Below, in pieces: positions 34,991-45,883 of a stretch of 64,000 nt of DNA; the stretch's first letter is position 1, and every line of letters begins with the position of its first letter. The stretch comes from Impatiens glandulifera. Taxonomy: Eukaryota > Streptophyta > Magnoliopsida > Ericales > Balsaminaceae. A program made the translations under genes and the position numbers. The stretch is from positions 142,963,913 through 143,027,912 of the forward strand of contig NC_061862.1 in NCBI RefSeq assembly GCF_907164915.1, given 5' to 3'. The notes under the pieces were generated by a model. It ran no database searches and was not told where the DNA came from. It saw only the letters and a list, made by a program, of their open reading frames with translations.

Positions 34991-35876
34991 TTCATGCTGT
35001 TTTATTTGAAGATGTGCTAAGACAAGAGTCTTGACAGTTAGAAGCATATGTCAGTTCACCATCTGAAGCATAAGCAGATGTATCTGCACTCTGTTCTTTC
35101 TTTTCTCTGGGCTTCACTGTACCCTTCGTTTTATCATTTTTAAATTTCCAGCACTCGTTTTTCCAGTGACCCATTTTGCTACAGTAATGGCAAGCATCGT
35201 CCTTCTTTGGAGCTCTAGACTTGCTTCTAGACTTTCCCCTGCTCGAACCACTTATATTATCTTTTGATCTTCCTCTATCAGCCACCGACATATCAGACTT
35301 AGAGGGTTTATCCCCCTTTCGATTCTCCTCATCAAGTAAGGAACTGGTGATAAATGCCATGTTGACTTTACCATTTAGTGTTGAGTTGCTGAGAGTGATA
35401 ATGAGTGTCTCCCAACTTGCAGGAAAAGATCCAAGGACTAAAAGTGCTTGCACCTCATCATCAAAATTTATCTTCATACTACTCAACTAATTCAAAATAT
35501 TTTGAAATTCATTCAAGTGCTCAACAATTGATTTATTATCAATGTACTTTAGATTCACCAGCCTTCGTACCAGTGCTGCTTTATTCCCTGCTGACCTCCT
35601 AGCATAGAGAGCTTCAAGTTTGCTCCACACACCATACGCCGTAGTCTCATTCTCAACATGGTTCATAACATTTACACCAACCCAAGAACGAATAAAGCTG
35701 CAGGCCTTTCTATCTGTCTTTTTCCAATCAGCCTCTTTTGTAGTCTCAGGTCTAACATCCTCATTTTCAATTACTTCATTTAAATCATCTGAAACTAACA
35801 GATCACTAATCATCAGTTTTCATTGCCTGTAGTTTGTACTATTCAGACTCACCATATCAGGTCTAGATTTCCCCAT
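34991..35876 (-). pseudogene. Tork-like copia gag
   Basis: The start at 35876 gives MGKSRPDMVSLNSTNYRQ, after which TGA replaces the expected Trp of the YxxW motif. The UBN2-type capsid region is open at 35813-35487 (VWSKLEALYARRSAGNKAAL). The next part, 35486-34992, has LLVLGSFPASWETL and a CCHC zinc knuckle, CHYCSKMGHWKNEC, flanked by a basic SRGKSRSKSR segment. Gag and protease would be one polyprotein in this lineage. Broken by at least two stops. Confidence 0.88.
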
Positions 35877-35999
35877 TATTACTACCTTAACAACTGATAA
35901 AAACCCCAGCAAAGAAACCAGTTGATCTCTTTTATGAATTTCTCCAAATAATCAGCAGAGCACTCTGCTCCAATATTAAAACAGATAACCAATCAATAC

Positions 36000-36012
36000 T
36001 GCTCTAATACCA
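36000..36012 (-). promoter_or_regulatory. Primer-binding site of the Tork-like element
   Basis: On the minus strand TGGTATTAGAGCA directly follows the 5' LTR, a one-base variant of the initiator Met-tRNA site. Confidence 0.88.
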
Positions 36013-36013
36013 C

Positions 36014-36344
36014 TGTTTGGTTTTGCAACAAAAAAACTATGGATCTTCTTTGAAATCAAACACGCTCTGCTCTCAAATGAAAGAAGTGATTACACTAGGA
36101 ATGATTGGACTACTCCACAATCAAAAGCTCCCCCAATCTTTCTCTCTGGATCAGCCAAAGAACAAGAAGAATAAGGAAACCAGAAAACTCTAGATCTGTA
36201 ATTCACTCTCTCTCAACTTACTGTATGTTACGAGAAAAATACCAAAAAAAGTATTTATACTCTAACCCGTTTTCATAACAAAAAACCCTGACCCGTTTAC
36301 CCGGAATTTAAAACCCGCCCGCAATGGCAAGGAACACCTCAACA
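36014..36344 (-). repeat. 5' LTR of the Tork-like element
   Basis: 331 bases, bounded like the partner LTR at 28749-29081 and followed by the target duplicate ATTAT. Confidence 0.92.
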
Positions 36345-38625
36345 ATTATCGCCGAAGGTCTTGGCTCAAAATTTTAGTTTATAGTTTGGCAATACTCGAG
36401 AAAGGGTTATCACGCTTCATTCTCCGTATCTATTTTTAAAACGGTCTTTACTTATAAATTTGACTTTTGAAAATCGACTGTATAACATTTTATTTTAACC
36501 GATTATTCATTTGATCCTAGACATGCGTAGGTTTGTGCGTATTAAAATATTGTAACAACAATTATTTAAATGCTACTACCTGTTACGGATGATGTTGACT
36601 AGGGAGGAAAATACCTTAAGAGCATCAGTTTTTAAAAGGCATTAAGGGTTAGACATAAATCCCAAACAGGCCTTTATCAAAAATTTTGTGGAAATATCCC
36701 AAAAATATTTTGTTTTCTGGATTTTCGGATTATATTTAGAAAATGGTTTGGGGTTCAAAAATTCTAAAAATAATTTTGGAATTTCAAAAGAGAAACAAAA
36801 TAGGCCTTAGGACTTGTGTCTTAGGTCCTAAGTTTTTTATTAGTTGGGGCTAAAAAACCCTCGGTCTTGGTCGGAGAGCCTTCAGTCCAGGTTTAGGATT
36901 TTTGGTCAGGGTGCAGAAGTCCCTCGGTCGGGGTGCTAAAGTCTCTCGGTCCTTGGTGAAATTCGATCTCAATCTGGTTCCAGAATTCTCGGTCGGACGC
37001 CTCGGGCAAGAGTGGAAGTCACCGGTCTTGGGTTTGGGAATTATCAGTTGGGTGCGAGACTCTTCGGTCCTAGGCCTTGCTTCTTGATTGGACCTCTCGG
37101 TCCTAGGTGAAAGTCATTCGTGTTGGGTTTGAGAGTTCTCAATCGGGTGTGAGACTCCTCGGTCCTAGGTCTGACTTCTCGGTCCAAGATGAAGAACATT
37201 GGTTAGACCACTCGGTCGTGACTTAAAAGCTTCGGTCGGACCTCTCGGTCCTAACCTAAATTTTTTGAACAGACCTCTTGGTCCTGATCGGACTTCTCAT
37301 TCATCTAGAACATAAAAATTGTAGGTTTTTCAATTTTTATAGAGGCTTGGATTTTTTTATCCAAGGGTATGGATAGCTTCACAAAGATTCCGTGAACATT
37401 TAGAACATCATCCCAAGGTATCAATTGACTTGGGTGATGATCAATTCATTCAAACAGTTTATGACCAAAAATTGGGTTTTTGGTTTTAAAGATATTTTGA
37501 AGTGTAAACATTTTGCTAATAGTTTCCTTATACTTCATATACTACCAAAACATGAACACTCGTTGTTCATTTGGACCAATTCAAGAACTCAATATTTTCA
37601 ATTATTTTGAAATTTTTGATTTTGATCAATCATGATCCAAATAGTTTCCTAACATCATTAGAAACATATATTGGAAGCATTTTAAGCTGTTGTTCTTAAG
37701 GATTAACCCATGAACAGAAAACTCGTTTTACAATTTCTTGAAATTCAAATCTCAGTTTTTTGTTTGAGATCGATTGATCGATCTCGGCTTTCACAAAAAG
37801 CTTGTACATGATTCTAGGATCGATTGCTAATCAAAATATTAAACAACCAAACATCATACAAGCTTATGAAAAATGAAATATAAAATTTTCAAATTCAAAC
37901 TGGAAGTATGAATTAAAGGATGATCGAAATAATACCAAGGATTGGAGAACACTCCTAGGATCCATGCTTTATGGCCGTATGCAAATATTTCAAAAATCCA
38001 AAAGCTTGGAGCTTTATTAGCGGATTTTTTTCTAAATCTTTATTCGAAGCTAAAAAATGGATCTTCTGACTTCAGAATGGTTAGGGGAAGCTATTTATAG
38101 CCTCCCGAAGTCGGTTGAGGGATCAAGTTCGCTTGAATCAGCTAAAAATCATTAATGACATTTTGGATGTTTTTTGTTCAACTTGCCGTAATACACATGA
38201 TTCATGCCTATAGATGTAGGGAAAATGAATACTGAAGTAAGGTGATCATTTCACCTTTGAATCATCCAGAAAGGTTTATTATAGGGGAAGTTCCAACTTT
38301 AAAAAAACAAAGACGGGACTCGTTCTTATCCATCCGGCGATCTCGACGAAGATGACGGTTATAGAAGAAACGTCTTTTTGGGTGTTGTTAGCGAACGTGG
38401 AGTATTTTGTTAGAGTTCCATCAAGGCGTGGGCGTTCCGTCCGCTTTGGAGGAGACGATGTTAGAGCGACCGTTTCATAACCAGTTACTTTGCGTGTGCG
38501 TATTTTTCTTGTGCAATGGGCTATGTAGGCTACTTCTAGGCATTGGATGAGAATCCAACGCCTATTCGATGACTCTAGTTCCTGCTACAACATTTCTTCC
38601 GAATTATGGCCACACAGGATCATAG
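36345..38625. other. Non-coding region with CTCGGTCCTAGG repeats
   Basis: There is no convincing coding sequence. From about 36840 to 37300, CTCGGTCCTAGG/GACCTCTCGGTC words recur, and two diverged tandem copies of about 80-90 bases can be aligned (about 37016-37108 and 37109-37190). A GC-richer stretch at about 38310-38600 is not recognised. Probably old, unidentified repeat DNA. Confidence 0.45.
37016..37190. repeat. Two tandem copies of a diverged 80-90 base unit
   Basis: Both contain, in order, TTGGGTTTG, a variant of AATCGGGTGTGAGACTC, CTTCGGTCCTAGG or CCTCGGTCCTAGG, and a TCTCGGTCC word. Part of a longer field of CGGTCC words. Confidence 0.6.
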
Positions 38626-38760
38626 ATTTTTTTGGGGAAGACGGGTTAATGCCATTTTATTAAAAAAAATCCCAAAAGAGGAAAACGAGTTTCAATAAAC
38701 AAACTAGGACAAACCCTAGATTTGTTAAAAAAATACCAACTAAGTTTCAAACAATTGAAT
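38626..38760 (-). mobile_element. 3' end of an L1-type LINE (antisense remnant)
   Basis: A poly-T followed by GGGGAAGACGGGTTAATG, then ATTTTATTAAAA, resembles the 3' end of the LINE fragment at 62328 (same spacing of TTTTTTGGG, ACG, TTA and ATTTTATTAAAA). In minus orientation this is a LINE tail ending in poly-A. The 5' limit is uncertain and no target duplication was found. Confidence 0.5.
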
Positions 38761-40198
38761 TACAAAACAAACAGAATAACAAACAAGCCATCAAACAAGA
38801 ACTATTTGAATCTTCATTTCCTTGTAATGATTTTATAGGGGATATTCCACATGTGACTGAGCGTTCAATTGTCTTCATTAATCGGAATTCTCCTCTATGT
38901 AACCTCCATCTAATTTTTATTTATTTAAAACCTTAAGGATTTATTTGAAATGGATTTTTCTTTTACTCTTTTGGCTTTATTTTTAAATATTTAAAATACA
39001 CAAAATATTAAAATAAACATGAAAAATATTTTATAAATTTATTTTTTTATTTTTTATATTTTTGGGTTAAATAAATAAATATTGGGGTTGAAATTCATCC
39101 TAAATTATTTATTTTAATCCTTAGATTTTTCTAAAATTATTTTGAGATAAAATGAGTACAACTTTATCCCAAATAATTTTATTTATTTGATTTGGCCATT
39201 ATCTTTAATTAATTAGATTTTAATTATCACAATAATTAATCTAGTTAATTTTTTTATTTAAGTTTTGACCTTATAATTAGTTATTTTGATTTTATTTATT
39301 TGATAATAAATTAAAATAATTATTTTAATTTTATAACTTGAGTTGGTAGATTTTTAGTACTTACAATTGTAATACGATAATGTATATTGCTTTGATCATT
39401 CATATATTTCATTAATCTTTAAGATGAATATTGGACTATTAAACAAATTGGAATAATATAAGTATTAATTTCATGTAATAAAATATAAATACACATGTAC
39501 AAATTAATTTATTATTATTAAATTTACACATTAAATTTTTATATGGTTATAATATTTTTTAAAATATTTATATTCATATAAATAAGTTTTTAAAACTATT
39601 TGATGACAATAACTCTATATTTAAGATTTGTTACTTTAGAAGTCTCTAAGTCTATTAAGAACTTGTATTATTGATACTTGAGTAGAAAAAAAGTGTAGAA
39701 GAATCTTTAAGGTTTTGATGTCGTGTTAAAGACAATATTAATATGAGAAACTAGTTTCCGTTTTTAATTTAATATTAATAAAACTGGTTTAGAATCTTGT
39801 AATTGATTTTAATTTTAAAGATATCTAACCTGACTATAATTCGATATATTTTTGATATGTTTAATAATAATGGTACTTGAACTACTTGTGATTAAGACTT
39901 AAGTTGTAGCCTACAAAATTCTTATACTAGTATAATATGTACTTGGCCGGTCCAATGGTGAAATAGAGCCACATAAAAATATTATATTATATATTCCCAA
40001 AATTTGAATTCTTGATCAATTAGATTCTAAGTTAATATAGAAGATAACTAACTATTTAAGTTAAATTAATTTTATTAATTTGTACATTAAACTATTTTAC
40101 ATTTTCTATATTATTGAAGTATTAAAAAAATTAAAGTTGCATAGGCCATATGAATATCCAACCCGGGCCTAATTGTGTAAGAAAGGCTCACTAATTGC
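38761..40198. other. AT-rich intergenic region
   Basis: I see no gene, RNA or repeat terminus here; simple AT-rich sequence with scattered homopolymer runs. Confidence 0.6.
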
Positions 40199-40290
40199 AG
40201 GTTTAAGTTAATGTAAAAGGATTGATTCAAACACATTTGGAATATGTTCTCGTTTCAGTTTGACTGATTCCAAGTACTTTTGTATGCACT
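40199..40290 (+). pseudogene. Remnant of a third cysteine-rich peptide gene
   Basis: The stretch aligns base by base with the last exon of the gene at 44149-44537 (44441-44535). Shared are CATTTGGA-TATGTTCTCGT, then TTTGAC-GAT-CAA. Read in frame it gives CKRIDSNTFGICSRFSLTD, against CRITNPKAFGVCSRLCLTD in the intact gene. A TAA lies two codons before the first Cys and the Cys of SRLC is replaced by Ser. No signal-peptide exon was found upstream. It shows that the family once had at least three members here. Confidence 0.7.
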
Positions 40291-41800
40291 TTCATTTTTT
40301 TTATTATTAACATTGACGTTCATCATTCAAGTTTTTTTATCTATCCAAATCCAAATTTTATTAAATTAACTTTGGTAAAAAAAACATTTAGCCATTCATA
40401 ATATAAGATTACAATGATTTAGTTCATAGATTGAAAGGTTCCAACAAAAAGAAGTTCCAAATCTAGAAAGTTGAGTCATAAGATTGCATTTTATAATCCA
40501 TTAGAATCTCAAACATATAACCCTATAATATAATTATCTTAAATTATGTTTGTTTGTTATAAAACCATAAATTAAATTAACAAGCATAACTAAGTAATTG
40601 TTTGAATTGGTGTAATGATTTTGTCTTCTTCTAAGTCTTCCAATGTCTTTGGTTAGGTTTGGATCAACTAAAATAATGAATTTCATTACTAAGAACAATG
40701 TCTTTTCCATAATTTTTTTCATATGTTTTAAGTATATTTAAGAGTTTCATTTTTGTAATTTTAATCTTAAATGTAAGAATGTTGTTAGAACCCTATGATA
40801 ATGATTTATATTAAACTAGTAAGATGCTTACAAGGTTACACAAATGGTAATATTGTAGTTATTTTGAACAAAAGCTATAAGGAGCATAAAAATTATTGTG
40901 ATTAACATGTAATCAAGAACTGTTTAAAATAGTTTGAAAAAAACTCAACTAGTTTAAACTTATTGGTGTAAAATATTATGTTACAAAATTAATATTATAA
41001 ACTAATATAATAATATATGTCTTACAAAGTCAAAATACGTCAATAATATAATGATAATAATCTAACTACCTCGTAACAATTGAACATCAATTAATTATCG
41101 AGAATAGTTATAAATCTTTTAAAATAAAAGATAAAAATTGGGTAGATTATTATGCCATTTTTTTAATTATGTTTGATATGTACGCGTTGAACCATTTATA
41201 ATCTTCTAAAATAAAAGATAAAAAATCTAGGTGAACTATTATGCCATTTGTTTTAAAAATGTCTGTCAAACACATTAATTTTTATAAACATAAAATAAAA
41301 CTTGTTATTTAAAAGTATAATATGAATTATAAGTCCTTGTCAAACCAATGTATTTATTTTCACTTTTCAATTTATTAGACTTATCATAAGTTTATTTGTA
41401 AATAAAATATCAAGATTTAAAAAAACATTTGATATACTTCACATATAACACTTAATTCTATATAAATATTGTTGAACTCATTTTCAAGTATAAAAAATGT
41501 TTATATTTATTGTGTCAAATTTGCATTAAATAAATATATAACCATTTGAATTAAAAAATTTCATTGGCATATATAACTTCCTCAATTTTGAACTCACACA
41601 ACCACAATTATTCACATTTAAATCTTTATATTCTCTCAAATTCACACTAACTAGGATTCAAACCCTAATATTGAGATGTGAAAACTTTAATCATTAGATA
41701 ATTTGTTTTTTGTGTGTGTATATTTTGTAAGTAAACTTTGATAGGCAAGATTATCTGTATTTTGACCAACGGATTATTCATATTCATTTACACTCACATT
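40291..41800. other. AT-rich intergenic region
   Basis: No gene or element terminus recognised. Confidence 0.6.
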
Positions 41801-42149
41801 TAGGGTGTTTATTGGTTTGATTTTAAAATTATTCGAATTCATAGGTTTGAGTTCTTCAAATTTTAAATATTTTTAGCCAACTTGAAAATCGAACCAAATT
41901 CAAATTCGAATAATTCAAATTTGAACCGAATTCGATTTTTCTAATATATAATATATATTTTTAATTATATGTTATAAATTATATAATATATAATTAAAAT
42001 AAATAATAAAAAATGAGTTCGGATTTTGGTTTGATTTTCGATATTAACTCTAACTCGAAAATCAAATCGAAAAATGTATTTGAATTCGAATTAGTTTAAA
42101 ATTCGAATTCGGTCGAATATTCGGTTCATACTAAATATTAAACACCCTA
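41801..42149. mobile_element. hAT-type MITE, 349 bp
   Basis: Perfect 11-base inverted termini TAGGGTGTTTA...TAAACACCCTA. The 8-base flanks CTCACATT and CCCACATG agree at six positions, consistent with an aged hAT target duplication. The interior is built of ATTCGAATTC-like palindromic words on both arms around a central AT-rich stretch, with no coding capacity. Confidence 0.85.
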
Positions 42150-42712
42150 CCCACATGAAAATTCAAATAGTTGCGAGTGTACAATTTATTGACCTTCCAT
42201 AAACTATTAATAATATAGCATGTTATATGTTTGTATCAACCATGTTTAGACCTATCAGATTTATTTGAAAATATATAATTAATAATTTGTAAAAAAAATT
42301 ATAACTTGTTGGTTTTATTTTAGAAAATAAAATAATGTCGTTAAATAAAAAGACCCGAAAAAAAGTAAGGATTATAAGCATTCAGGATTCAGACAAAACA
42401 AAAATTGTCAAAAATTAATGAACCGAGAATATAATAGAAAAACAATCAAAATAAAAGTAAATGACATATTTGAATATAAAATATAAAAATTTGAAGAAAA
42501 AAATAATACTTGTTTGAGAAACCAAAGTTAAAATCTCATATATATGTGCAGAAAGTATTGTTCAAATGATAACTATTGCAAATTTTTATTTGAGAAATTA
42601 TAAAGAATTAAATGGGAAGAGATGAGGGTATATGTACGTGAGTTGTGAAGTTTATTTCAATTTATTGTATATCATTTTTTAATGTAAATTTAACACTATA
42701 AAAGATAAATAT

Positions 42713-42764
<52 letters not shown>

Positions 42765-44100
42765 TATTTGAAAAGAAGTTTATAATGTTCATATAGAGTG
42801 AAGTTTGATTTGTGAAGTAAAAAACAAAATTAACGAGAAAATAATATTGTTATGAAAATGAAAATTTATTTTTCTATTAAAGGTCAGTTTCACGTTTTTT
42901 CACATTTAATTATTTTATTTTATGTTTTAGGGCTCTAAAAATTCAAAACTAAACTTATTTATTATATATTAATTTTCTAGACTTATGTGTAATGTTTTAA
43001 TTTATGTCTATAAAACTTTACACCACGGTCAAGTATGATCCCACATTTTATCCCCTCTTAGCATGATTTAAAATTAAGCTCACATAATCTCCTTTTTTTA
43101 GTCTATCGGCAATAAAAGAGGGATATCAACTCTAAGTTCCTGGGTTTGAACCTATCAGACGGCAACTTCTGCGCTTGGTTAAATGGTTAAGTGTGTTTGC
43201 GGGCTACATACTTAATCCGTTGTCCCTTTTTTATATTTTTTTATTTTCCAAAACAAAAACTTAAGCTCACATAATTTATTAGGCTTAATATTGTTTCATC
43301 ATCTATATATTTTAGTATGCATCCATGTATATACTTTGTATGATAACCATGTCTCACTTGACTTTGTAATCCTTGTCTAGTATGGAATAATAATTTGTAT
43401 GATTATTATGTTTAGGATGATTTTTCTTATAAATCCATTACTATATGCTTTAGATGATCTTTTATGTTTATATATATGGAAAGTATAAAAAAAGTGTTCT
43501 AAAATGTCAAAATTCTAGTTGTAGAAGGTTAGACGGTCATGTAATATATATTGTCAAGATCCTTTTCCACAAAGTACCAAATCCCTGAACTCAATAATAA
43601 AATTACTAATTCTTGGTACGAGAAAAATTAGGTGCGGACTCTATATCGTAAGATTTGTTTACAAAATAAAAAAAAAAACTAAAAAGGCCTATGTCAAATC
43701 TACAATTTGTTTTAATCTCGGATGGAATTTGAATGAGAGAAAGTTATGAAATTTGACTATAAAATCAAATTTATTTATTTATTTTAAGACTTATTTATTT
43801 CAGTAAATTTATTTATTTAAATGAATAATTCTCCTAAGTGTGCTTTTAAAAAAAACATACCGATATTTTATTGCGTACAATTAGCTTATACAAAATGCGG
43901 ACTATATATTTTTATCCTACCTTAATAATATGAATAATTAGTCAACTATTTTAATATTTCACACTTTTAACCTTTATGTTTGTCATTTTGTTTTGTAAGG
44001 AGGTCTAATATTACTCTACAACAACAAAAAAAAGTTGAAGGTAATAAATAGTTAGTGATACTTATTTTTAGAATAAATGTCAAATAAGTAATGCAATAAT
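42150..44100. other. AT-rich intergenic region
   Basis: There is no gene until the promoter of the next cysteine-rich gene; a TA run lies at about 42709-42759. From about 43905 the sequence begins to resemble the upstream flank of the paralogous gene at 15743, marking an ancient duplication. Confidence 0.6.
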
Positions 44101-44107
44101 TAAGTTG

Positions 44108-44115
44108 TATATATA
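44108..44115 (+). promoter_or_regulatory. TATA box of the second cysteine-rich peptide gene
   Basis: TATATATA, 41 bases upstream of the ATG. It follows CAAATAAGTAATGCAATAAT, nearly the same as the block upstream of the TATA at 15686. Confidence 0.65.
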
Positions 44116-44148
44116 TTTGGTACTTGATGTAGAGAAGAGACCATCACC

Positions 44149-44537
44149 ATGAAAATTTTCTCTTCATTTTTCATTATTGCCCTTGTTGTATCAAGTAAGT
44201 ATGAACATACATATCCTTAACTAATTACTTCATCTTCCTTATAGTATATTATGCTAATAATATAACAATGTTTATGATCATGGTTAATTTAGCAATAATA
44301 GTGTTTGGATTAATTGTGATCAAGACTCAAGCTGTACCCTACCGAAACATTTGCGATAGGACAGGATCTACGAAAGGTTCTACGAATGAGTCTACTAAAG
44401 GGTCTACGATAGGGTCTACGAAAGGCTGCTCAACAATTGAATGTTTAAAACATTGTAGAATCACCAATCCTAAGGCATTTGGAGTATGTTCTCGTCTATG
44501 TTTGACCGATCCAAACTTCGAATGCTCTTGTACTTAG
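44149..44537 (+). CDS. Secreted cysteine-rich (defensin-like) peptide with GST repeat, two exons
   Basis: Exon 1 is 44149-44194, the GT-AG intron is 44195-44301 (GTAAGT donor, TAATAG acceptor, phase 1) and exon 2 is 44302-44537; 93 residues. The intron position and signal peptide (MKIFSSFFIIALVVSMFGLIVIK) match the paralogue at 15743. The mature part has eight Cys spaced C-x24-C-x4-C-x3-C-x10-C-x3-C-x7-C-x-C. The long first loop is a tandem GSTKGSTNESTKGSTIGSTK insertion encoded by 12-15 base repeats of the GGTCTACGA type. The TAG stop coincides with the terminus of a hAT remnant, and the product ends at the CxC, 14 residues earlier than the paralogue. Likely secreted; function unknown. Expression of the repeat-bearing form is not proven. 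Confidence 0.7.
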
Positions 44538-45245
44538 TGGCGGACCCAGAAATATTTTCTTGGGGGGGCCAAATACCTAATAACGTAGCATTTTTTGGTT
44601 ATCAAATAAATGCATTTTTTAATTAAAATTTTACTCGATAATTACATAAAAATACTAATAAGCACAATTACTAAATTATTATTGTCCATGAGTCGGTACA
44701 AAAGAAGACAAATTTCTTCATTACGTTGACTATATCAATCAATCAATTCAAGAAAATTTCCTTTATTTGATGAACTACTTGACTCATCATGTCCTCGAAA
44801 AGGTAATCCTTGCCTCAATAGAAAGCGTGTTACATCAAATATTGTCGTTAAACATGTGTGATAATTTATTTCTATATCACGACCATGTGTACGTAAAACG
44901 TTTCTCACGTTATGTCTTTGATCTTAAAATGATTCAAATTGAATTCTAGCTTCATTATGATAACTATTTGAAGTTCTCATATGACGATTGAATCTTTCTA
45001 ATGCTCTTTTCTAATTTTTGTACTCATCTCCTATAAATGTATCATCTACGTTTTCTCTATGTAAAGGTTTGAAAAGATAACATCAAAAACAAAATGATGC
45101 ATCTTTTGATATGCTATATTCTAATCATGTATATTTGATCAGTAACATTAGACTCATTAGTAGGCTCATTAATTGATTGAGAAGACTCATGATGGTTATG
45201 TGATGTAGAAGTACAAATTCGTTTATAGAACATCGTCATTATTCT
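44535..45245 (-). mobile_element. hAT remnant with ZMYM1-like transposase
   Basis: The left terminus TAGTGGCGGACCCAG, followed by TTGGGGGGGCC, is a familiar plant hAT end. It starts at the stop codon of the preceding gene. On the minus strand, 45130-44700 encodes a decayed TTF-zinc-finger/DUF4371 (ZMYM1-like) transposase: ENVDDTFIGDEYKN, ALERFNRHMRTSNSYHNEAR, RNVLRTHGRDIEINY, TRFLLRQGLPFRGHDES and NKGNFLELI. Several stops break it, and the catalytic C-terminal half is absent between this fragment and the terminus. The right terminus was not identified. Confidence 0.75.
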
Positions 45246-45852
45246 ATATCCTACATAAAATAAATGATTAAAATAAATATGTGTCACAACCCTTAAATAA
45301 AATCTAACAAATACATTTATTTGTTGAAATAATTTAAAATTAAGAAATATAAAATAATATTTTATCCTTATATTTATATAAATGGTTATTTTACCCTTAT
45401 ATTTATAAGTAATTTGTATTATTAATTATATTAAAATTAATAAAATATATATATATAAATAAATTATAATATAAATGTAGTTTTAAAATAAATAATAATA
45501 TTATATGATTTTCATTATTTTATATATAATTCTTTATATTTTAATTTATATAAATAAATGTTATTTATATATTAACTAAAATTTATGTATTATTATAAAT
45601 ATTGTATTTTAGAAAAAAAAATTTGTATAAAATAAAATATTAATAATAATTACTTGTATTTTAGAAAATATTTTTTTTATAAAATAAAATATTAATAATA
45701 ATCTATATATAACTAATGATGCTTAATTTAAAATATCGGAGGTGAAAAACACTCTCTATCCGCAATCATCCACAAATCAAGTCATTTTTCTTTCCTAATT
45801 TAATTATATTAATTATTTTCTCTTTCTTAATATATATATATACATTTATTTC

Positions 45853-45883
<31 letters not shown>

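Larger units (their letters stand above)
28749..36344 (-). mobile_element. Complete but dead Tork/Tnt1-like copia element
   Basis: Two LTRs (28749-29081 and 36014-36344) enclose PBS, gag, protease, integrase, RT, RNase H and a polypurine tract, all on the minus strand. They are flanked by the 5-base target duplication ATTAT (28744-28748 and 36345-36349). By eye the LTRs differ at about 17 positions plus two small indels over about 332 bases (about 95 percent identity), mostly transitions. A 2.7 kb CACTA-type element (30916-33630) splits pol between integrase and RT. Motifs (DTGASFYITPH protease; integrase AERMNRT; LYVDD RT) and the small LTR fit the Tork lineage. Confidence 0.92.

Noticed and set aside
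43140..43215. tRNA-like words (GGGTTTGAACC and GGTTAAATGGTTAAG)
   Set aside because: The B-box-like word precedes the A-box-like word and no cloverleaf can be drawn; probably part of a repeat.
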